Origin: Norana najaformis
Lineage: Eukaryota > Annelida > Clitellata > Crassiclitellata > Hormogastridae
Reading direction: 5' to 3'
Length of the DNA stretch: 64,000 bases
NCBI GenBank assembly: GCA_964023275.1
Contig: OZ029916.1
Span: 45,355,304-45,419,303, forward strand
Positions within the stretch are counted from its first letter, which is position 1, and every line of letters begins with the position of its first letter. Shown one piece after another: positions 57,746-64,000 of this stretch. The notes below the pieces were generated by a model. The model was not told where the DNA came from. It searched no databases and saw nothing but the letters and a program-made list of their open reading frames with translations. Position numbers and translations under genes: made by a program.

Positions 57746-60700
57746 CCAGAAATGTGTGAGACCGAGTTGATGGTATCTGCCTAGTGAGTGAGTGATTACC
57801 TGAGCTTACCTTGACATTTGCAACTGTATCACCCATGACCCATGAAAAAGGTAAACACAAACCGGTATTTTTCCAAGGAAACCTCCTGCCCATCTATGTC
57901 TTTGACGGTGAACTCATAGATCGATGAAGCCTTCTTCCACCAATCCTTAGGCTGTGCATCTGCCTAAAATACAATCAAAACCACGTGCATGACAAACTTC
58001 CTCACATATTAAAGAAAGCATCTGAATTGAAGAAACCCTGACAAAACTTGCAAACCAATATTTGTCAATATCTAGTTTGCTTTTGGTGTCTTAAACGTAG
58101 AATCATCAGCCAAAAATTCTTTCCATTTTTGGCACAACTGCACATAATGCAGGAGCTACCGATAAAAGTAGTCTCCAATCGGTGTACGTACGTACGTAAG
58201 ACTCTGGGCTTTTGCACAGCAAGTCTTAAGAACCTCCCAAAAGCAATGTCCCATAAAGAGAAAACAAGCCAGTATCGTTTATACCGTTACTGACTTACTG
58301 TCTTGCAGCCAACAAGGACCTTTAAGTTTATCATTGTAACAGCAACCGGCTGAGAAAAGTAGGAAAAGTGAATTTGCGAGAAACGCATTCGGAAGGCAAG
58401 TAGGCATAAAATGGGTAAAAGTGTGTTCCTTGCATGGAACTTACAATGTTGTGCTAGCTATCACACTGTAGGTCCTTATGTGGACTTTCACTGTCTAAGT
58501 ATTTTTATTTTCGATTTTATCACAATGGCCTGCAACAAAAAATTAATTTAACATGTCCCCTTGACTTTCTATTTTGAAGCCTGTGTGCACAGATTTTTAT
58601 GCAAATGACCAGTCATGTAAACATTAACCTATTTTCTTATGGAGATTTTATTTATGGCAGCCTCAGAGGCATATAAACAGACCCCAATTTACTATTCTCA
58701 TTTGAATACATGAATATCCTGCACTTTACTGTTCTCGTAAACAATCACAACCCATAGTTAAAGTAACATAGGTCAGCCCATGGTAGCAGTAAATTTCTGG
58801 TGTACTAATGGAAGTTTCATCATTATTAGAAAGGTCAAGAATCAAGATATCATGTTATAAGGCCTCTGTCTGATGTTCTGTAAACAGTACCCTATGAGTA
58901 AGCACAGATATGTTCATCTGATACACAAAAGGCCTACAGCATAAATGTTCAGATGAAATTTACAAAGCATACAATAAATATGTACAACTGCAATTACAGA
59001 AAACAGATATGCTTGCTTGTTATCACAAGAAAGACTGTACCAGTAACATATGTAAAGTAATATGAATGTCATAAGATGTCTGTAATGTAACATAATACCA
59101 GATATGTGACCGTGCCTGAGAAAACCCTCATAAAGTCAGAAAGCTTCAAAAGTTGGTTTAATATTGGATTGGGTTGCAAGTGCTGAATATTTGGTGAAAA
59201 CTGCAGGTTTTTCTCACAAATAGTAAAAAAAGTTACAACTTTTTCTTATTTACCGGTACTTCTCCACATGAAAAGTTTTGAAAAATCATGAGTTAAATCT
59301 TGCCTCAAATGTAGGTGTCTGGTATAAATTAAAGATTACATGTAAAATTAGTTATGCAGTCTGAAGTTTAACATGAGACCTTTAGAAAGTCACGAACACT
59401 GCACCTCTTGCAATCTCTGTGCAGGTCTTTCACTCAAAACTGAAAACATTCCTCTTCCACAAATTCTATCCTGTTTTTCCTCTCCCCCTTACCTATCGTA
59501 CCACTCCAGCTCCAAACACCATCTACTGTAGCCACACGACTGTCTGCTTGCCTGACACTTGGAACTCAACCTAAAGCCAAAACTGACCATACCTGCCTAT
59601 CGATTTTGTTGTGATTGAGTGTCTGTGAATAAGCTGGTTTCTACAAATTTGCTTTATATGGGTGATGTAAAACTCTCAGTTTACAATTACGATTATATTG
59701 TGCATCTGTAAAAATTATGCACAGAACTATTTGATGCGTAATCGCCTTCCGAGTTGATTTCGCACATACTGATTTTTTCGACTTTGTGAGGGTTTTCTCA
59801 GGCATTAGTCACGTGTGTAATGTCTGGTCAGTCATATTTACCAATTTGTCAGTCAAATTAATAACATTTTGTGGCTTGAAATGATGGACCAAGACTTAAA
59901 TCCAAAAACCACGTAACATTAGGAAACTGTTATTCTTTCCGAAGTTTCAAAGTTCATCAGCATTTTTATAGAATGTGACAGAGCAGTGAAAGTGATTGTA
60001 TCAAAGTGAAGGAGATTATTTATTACAAACAAAGAGAATGGAACCAAAAAGTTACATGCCCTTCTGTTCCTTAAAAATGTCTTGTAAAAGTTTCCCCACT
60101 TTGACATCAAAGTTTCATCTAAGCCGTAAATTCAGTGCCCTAGTTTCCAAACTTGCTGTGCAGAAAGAAAATTTGGATGACTTTACATCATATGACCACT
60201 TTTGGCGGTGTGTGAAGCCACAAAACAGTTGCTGCCATGCAGCTTATAGGGACCATCATTCGGAATTCTCCAATTCGTAAATCTTCAACTTTGTAACTTT
60301 AACCTCCTTCCAACTTGCCTATAGATTATGATGTTCTTCTGAATGGACCAGACTTCAGAGTGCTTCTCTGGGCAACTACAGGGGCACTATCACACTGCAG
60401 CTGCATGAAATTTAAGTGTGTTAGTAACAACCCATGCTGACAAAGTACTGATGTACCTTAGACGAGAAAGCTTTTGCATCAAGAAGTACAGATTTCAAGA
60501 GATGACGCTTTGAAAGAAGACATGCAGAACGAAACAAGAGCTGAAGCGATGAAGCCTAGAATATTCCATAGAGAATATATAATTAGAATTCCACGTGTAC
60601 TGGTATCTAAGAACATTTAGTCATTTAAAATCTGTAAGAAGATGAAGAGCAGTCCCATAAGCACAAGCCAACTCCAAGGTGTTAGCTATCTGAATTTCAC

Positions 60701-63606
60701 AGCCTGACAAATAAAGCTAAGAGGCCAGTCTTTTTCCTCATTGCCCGATCTTCAACAGTATACTGTTTGTATAGCTGATTTTGCAAGGGGAGCAAGCAGA
60801 AAAGAAATATCTTGAAATATTTCCTGCAGTTTGCTAACACAGAGAAATTATAAAGACCACAACAGGTTGCTGATAGAGACAAATAAACTACTATATCACA
60901 ATAGTTTGCTTATACAAAGGCAAACTGCTCAAATCACAACAGTTAGCTAAGAGATTCAAGTATTTTAACTTAAAGACACGATTTTTCTAACCTTTTTGCA
61001 CAAAGGTGTACATATTAAATATTTTGTAATTTTTTTCACTATTTGTGATAAAAAAATTAGTTTTCACCAAAATATTCAGCATTTCCAGCTCAATCCAGTG
61101 CAAATATTAGACCAATTTTATATACTTTTTTCTGACTCAGGCTGGGTTTTCTCATGCACAGTCACATATACCACCAAAAGATTCAGACAGCTTACATAAC
61201 GTAATGTATGATTACTCACATTACATTAAGAAAAGAGAAGCTAGTCATATAAATGACACATTTCAGAAATGAAATAAAATCAGGCAAAAATCGTTGGTAA
61301 ACACCCAAATTTAAAGACTGCTGAAGCTGATCTCAGCAGACAAACAGCATCATCGTAAACCTAAACCCATTTGGGCAATGGCCAAAATCTTATTTATCTT
61401 ATTTATCCAAGCTGTTGAACTTTGTTAACCCGGTTCTAAAGACTACACAAGGGTAACTGTTATGAACAAGTGATGGAAAAAGTTTCAAGACCACCTGACC
61501 GATAAAATAATCCGATAGATAATCAGAACTTCATCTCAGTATTTGGGACTCCAAGCTTCTGCTGACCCCAAAGCTGTCGGCAGTAAGTAAGTAGGTAGGA
61601 CATTTGCTAACATGCCATGTGTCCATCGACAGGATGAGGAATCATATGTGATTTATATGGCAGTATATTTAGAAAAGTTGCTGCACCACGTGCTGTATTA
61701 GTAACAGTAAAGTAACTGCTTAATTGTATACACGCACCTGTAGCATGGTGGCCTATCAGCATTGTGCTTGGTCAATAACAATGTGGTGTACCTGGTCAGG
61801 GGTCCTACCCCCCTGAGGTTAAGACCAGTAACCTTGCAAAATAAGTAAAAAAGATGAGATTTTTTAGGTCGTACAGTCCCCCCTTCCAGTTCGGTGACTC
61901 TTGACTTTGCTGTCTGTCAAGGGTTAGGAGTACGACGTACTTTCCAGGCCGATTTCCGGTGTATGATTTCTGGCCTGTTTTATTTCAGCAAAATGGAGTT
62001 TCTGCTCTGGACCCCTCTGGGGAGTTTACTATGCTCTTTAGCAGTTTGAGACAGTAAAAGCCAGTGAAGCGAAGTCCCTATTCATTAGAAGCTTTGCATA
62101 GCTGGCTGTGCTGTGTCAGACCTCCTCATTTTCCATCCATGTATAGGACCTCCTGGCTAGAGAGGTCGCACAAACATGTAGCCCAAATTTGCTCAGTTTC
62201 AAACTAAATGCTTTAAAATGCATTGGGATAAGTGACTCTGTCCTCAACCCTGCTAGGGTGCTTACAACACTCCCCACATCCCATAGTCATTAGGGGGGGG
62301 GGGGGGGGGGGGGGGGGCTTGGTGTCCAAGACCCCTTAGGTAACAGACCCATTCAGGTTAAAGCATGCATATGCACACCAGTTTTAGAAATTTACTTAAT
62401 ACCAGAATAAGATTAATTAATTCATAATTTATTTAATTAACTGAATAATTTATTTATAGATTAAGATTAATGACTGCATGCATATAAATAATAAAATGGT
62501 GCTACTTGTGTCAGGATGGAAATTGTTTATGTAGAATTTGGTAGAAATTAGTTGATGAAACAGGTTTTAGAAAAATCTGAAATAATTTGTACAACTCAAC
62601 TTTTGTAATTTCTCTTGAAGGGCAGCATAAAAATTTGCAGATATAACAAAAGACAATTATGTCGAATTTAATTTTCAGGCAATTCCGCAAAGTTAAATTA
62701 AAATCTGATCTGTGACCAAAGCAATTTAGATATTGATGTGAACATCGATTTTAAAAGGTTCCACATGGCACAATAATAGGATTCTTTCAGTGTGCAGATG
62801 ACAACAAAATAAATCAGATGTGACAGAAAGATCTTTATAAAAAATGACAAAACTGTAATAATTTCCAAAATGCTTAAAACAGGAACATTTTAAAAAGAAA
62901 TAGATCCAAAGACTTAGTAAAGAACTGGCAGCTTTGCTATGTGTTGCTAAGTACCTGGTACTTGATATTTTAGTTTCCACTGAGGCAGTATCTGAAACTC
63001 AAACTAGCACTGCAGCATTTGTCAGTTTGCTTATATGCAACTTTTTCAACTTACATAAGCTACAGGCAAATAAATAAATTATCCTACGATGATGAAGTTA
63101 CTGGCTGTCTTATTTAAAATGGCTAGATGCAAAGAAATAAAGAGAAATAAACAACCAAGAAAAGTACTTCCTTATTTACTTACTCTTACTAATTTCTCCT
63201 ATACTCCCCTCAAAATGCGCTTTTAAACCACATTAATCATACCTTTTGATGATCGTGTTTTAAAGCCGTTGGCGTTTTCCTAAAGGCGCTCTATAAACAG
63301 CCAGATATATATCTAGTTTGACCGCAGGCGCGCCCCTAGAATCAGCCTTCGTAAATGCCTCTGATTCAGCAAAAATATCACGCTAGGTTTCACCACAAAG
63401 AACAAAAATTGTTTTATTTTTACACAATAATTGAGATCATTGTCTCATCTAATCAAAATCGCATGTTTACTTGCGACATTCTGCGCTGCTGGCCTGGTTT
63501 CTCCGTTCGAAATTTCAGCATGACTTGACGTTCTTTCCTAAGTTACCAAAAAATCGCCCCGGAAAAGATCCCCGAAATATCTACTCAACAAACAAATACT
63601 CACCAT
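54624..63606 (-). CDS. GPX4: phospholipid hydroperoxide glutathione peroxidase, copy C (selenoprotein)
   Basis: Six exons: ATG 63604-63606, 57863-57963, 56922-57069, 55821-55969, 55187-55271 and 54624-54656, giving 172 residues. It is the copy closest to textbook GPX4: [25 protein letters not shown]-Sec-[50 protein letters not shown] and ERYAPT. Catalytic residues are Sec48 (TGA 57030-57032), Gln84, Trp138 and Asn139. No subunit-contact loop of tetrameric GPX is present, as expected for monomeric GPX4. Role: glutathione-dependent reduction of phospholipid hydroperoxides, probably cytosolic in this isoform. Intron 1 is the longest (5.6 kb) and intron 5 the shortest because of a deletion. Leader and donor after the ATG match the other copies. 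A further upstream exon for a mitochondrial or nuclear form cannot be excluded. Confidence 0.96.
54750..54990. mobile_element. SINE remnants in intron 5 of copy C
   Basis: 54750-54830 is the tail of the S4 SINE that is whole in copy B (AATGAGTACACTG, AGGAGGGCTGGCCA). 54900-54990 is S1 body (GGTAAGATCCCTCACCACCG, GTGCCACACAAATTA). The LINE found between them in B is missing, so a deletion runs from the S4 body to the CATTCCAAAGGAATG block. Confidence 0.6.
56070..56150 (-). repeat. S5 tRNA-like fragment, intron 3 of copy C
   Basis: The minus strand has GGGTTCGAGCCTGCTGAGCA. Orthologue of 44185-44260. Confidence 0.55.
56350..56450 (-). repeat. repeat X core in intron 3 of copy C
   Basis: AAACTCTGCCACTGCC, CTGGATAAAGGAGAAGG and CCATAAGATGTCGTTAAACA. 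Not present in intron 3 of A or B. Confidence 0.6.
57030..57032 (-). other. selenocysteine TGA codon, GPX copy C
   Basis: In-frame TGA between AAA and GGC at the GPX4 Sec position. Confidence 0.93.
57400..57625 (+). repeat. dispersed repeat in intron 2 of copy C
   Basis: Orthologue of 32838-33150, with TATAGCACCTATTCAAGAGA, ACTATTCCAGAAAGTAGG and CAACAGAGCTTCTCTCC. Confidence 0.5.
57648..57741. repeat. (TA)n microsatellite in intron 2 of copy C
   Basis: Uninterrupted AT dinucleotide run inserted in the middle of the dispersed repeat. Absent from A and B. Confidence 0.95.
59395..59702 (+). mobile_element. CR1/L2-type LINE 3' end in intron 1 of copy C
   Basis: CAGGTCTTTCACTCAAAACT, CTCTTCCACAAATTCTATCC and a 3' UTR ending TTACAATTACGATTATATTG. 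Same insertion as 34625-34912 and 49010-49102. Confidence 0.75.
59703..63603. other. rest of intron 1 of copy C
   Basis: Contains segments equivalent to intron 1 of A and B (for example TTTCTAACCTTTTTGCAC near 60985, and AAGCTTCTGCTGACCCCA near 61552), the block shared with B at 61780-62230, and a poly-G run near 62293-62317. 62390-63450 looks unique to C. No coding exon recognised. Confidence 0.5.
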
Positions 63607-63660
63607 TGCAGATCTTGAAATTTCTGACGCTTTGTTCGGCAAATTATGTTCGTTCTGATT
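63604..63660 (-). other. 5' leader and ATG exon, GPX copy C
   Basis: AAATTTCAAGATCTGCA then ATG then donor GTGAGT on the minus strand, with the leader words TTTGCCGAACAAAGCGTC conserved with A and B. Confidence 0.75.
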
Positions 63661-64000
63661 TATTTCTACAAATAACTAAAATATTGAACCTTCTCACGTT
63701 ATGCAACGACTCTAAATACCATGCTAGCAAACCGCCAGTTATATAATTTCCTTGGACATATAAATACATAGAGCCAGCAAATCAATACTGCAGTGGAGCC
63801 ACTGGCGATAACGTTGATTGACTGAGCATTGATTGAGTTGTATACATCATAGTTACAATATAATTAATACAAAACACCATATTTGTACTTTGACTAGCAT
63901 TAAGTCCAAATTGAAATTAATGGCAAATGAACTCCCTGAAGCTAGCAATCTGCAATAATTATTGCTAGCCGTCGCTTCACAGTAAAATGACGAAAGACTA
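63661..64000. other. upstream flank of GPX copy C
   Basis: Equivalent to the palindrome-bearing regions of A and B (GATTGAGTTGTATACATCAT, TGAACTCCCTGAAGCTAGCA), but without the long perfect palindrome. Confidence 0.55.

Larger units (their letters stand above)
54040..64000 (-). repeat. segmental duplication unit C, cut by window end
   Basis: Third unit. It contains the whole coding part of copy C and about 390 bp of upstream sequence; the right boundary is outside the window. Confidence 0.7.

Overview
The window is animal nuclear DNA: AT-rich, crowded with microsatellites, tRNA-derived SINEs and decayed LINEs, with small exons far apart and GT-AG introns. Selenocysteine-encoding UGA codons paired with a candidate SECIS element fit a metazoan. 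The repeat landscape resembles marine invertebrate deuterostomes (echinoderm or hemichordate), but that guess is weak. No bacterial, organellar or CRISPR-like content was seen.

1-21 kb: no host gene recognised. It holds many 3' ends of one CR1/L2-type LINE family whose tail is a short ATTACG-type repeat, a tRNA-derived SINE, a recurring unnamed repeat (here 'repeat X'), an 80-bp minisatellite, ACAT microsatellites in fold-back arrangement, and a small hAT-like MITE.

21.3-23.2 kb, minus strand: a two-coding-exon gene for an ATF4-like bZIP transcription factor of about 435 residues with an internally duplicated block of about 100 residues. A decayed LINE reverse-transcriptase fragment lies just upstream.

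26.5-64 kb, minus strand: the main content. Three head-to-tail copies of a phospholipid-hydroperoxide glutathione peroxidase gene (GPX4-like), here called A (27119-36373), B (39987-51511) and C (54624-63606). Each has the same six-exon layout: a first coding exon that contributes only the ATG, then exons of 101, 148, 149 (128 in B), 85 and 33 nt. Each has an in-frame TGA at the selenocysteine position, and a 3' UTR with a SECIS-like hairpin followed by AATAAA. A and C keep the catalytic Sec-Gln-Trp-Asn set. B keeps an open frame and the Sec codon but has replaced the catalytic Gln with Leu and lost seven codons. The units carry copy-specific insertions (an RTE LINE in A, a probable solo LTR in B) and shared older ones, which allow the duplications to be ordered.

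ATF4 is a stress-response factor in other animals and GPX4 repairs lipid peroxides. Nothing in the sequence itself links these neighbouring genes in regulation.
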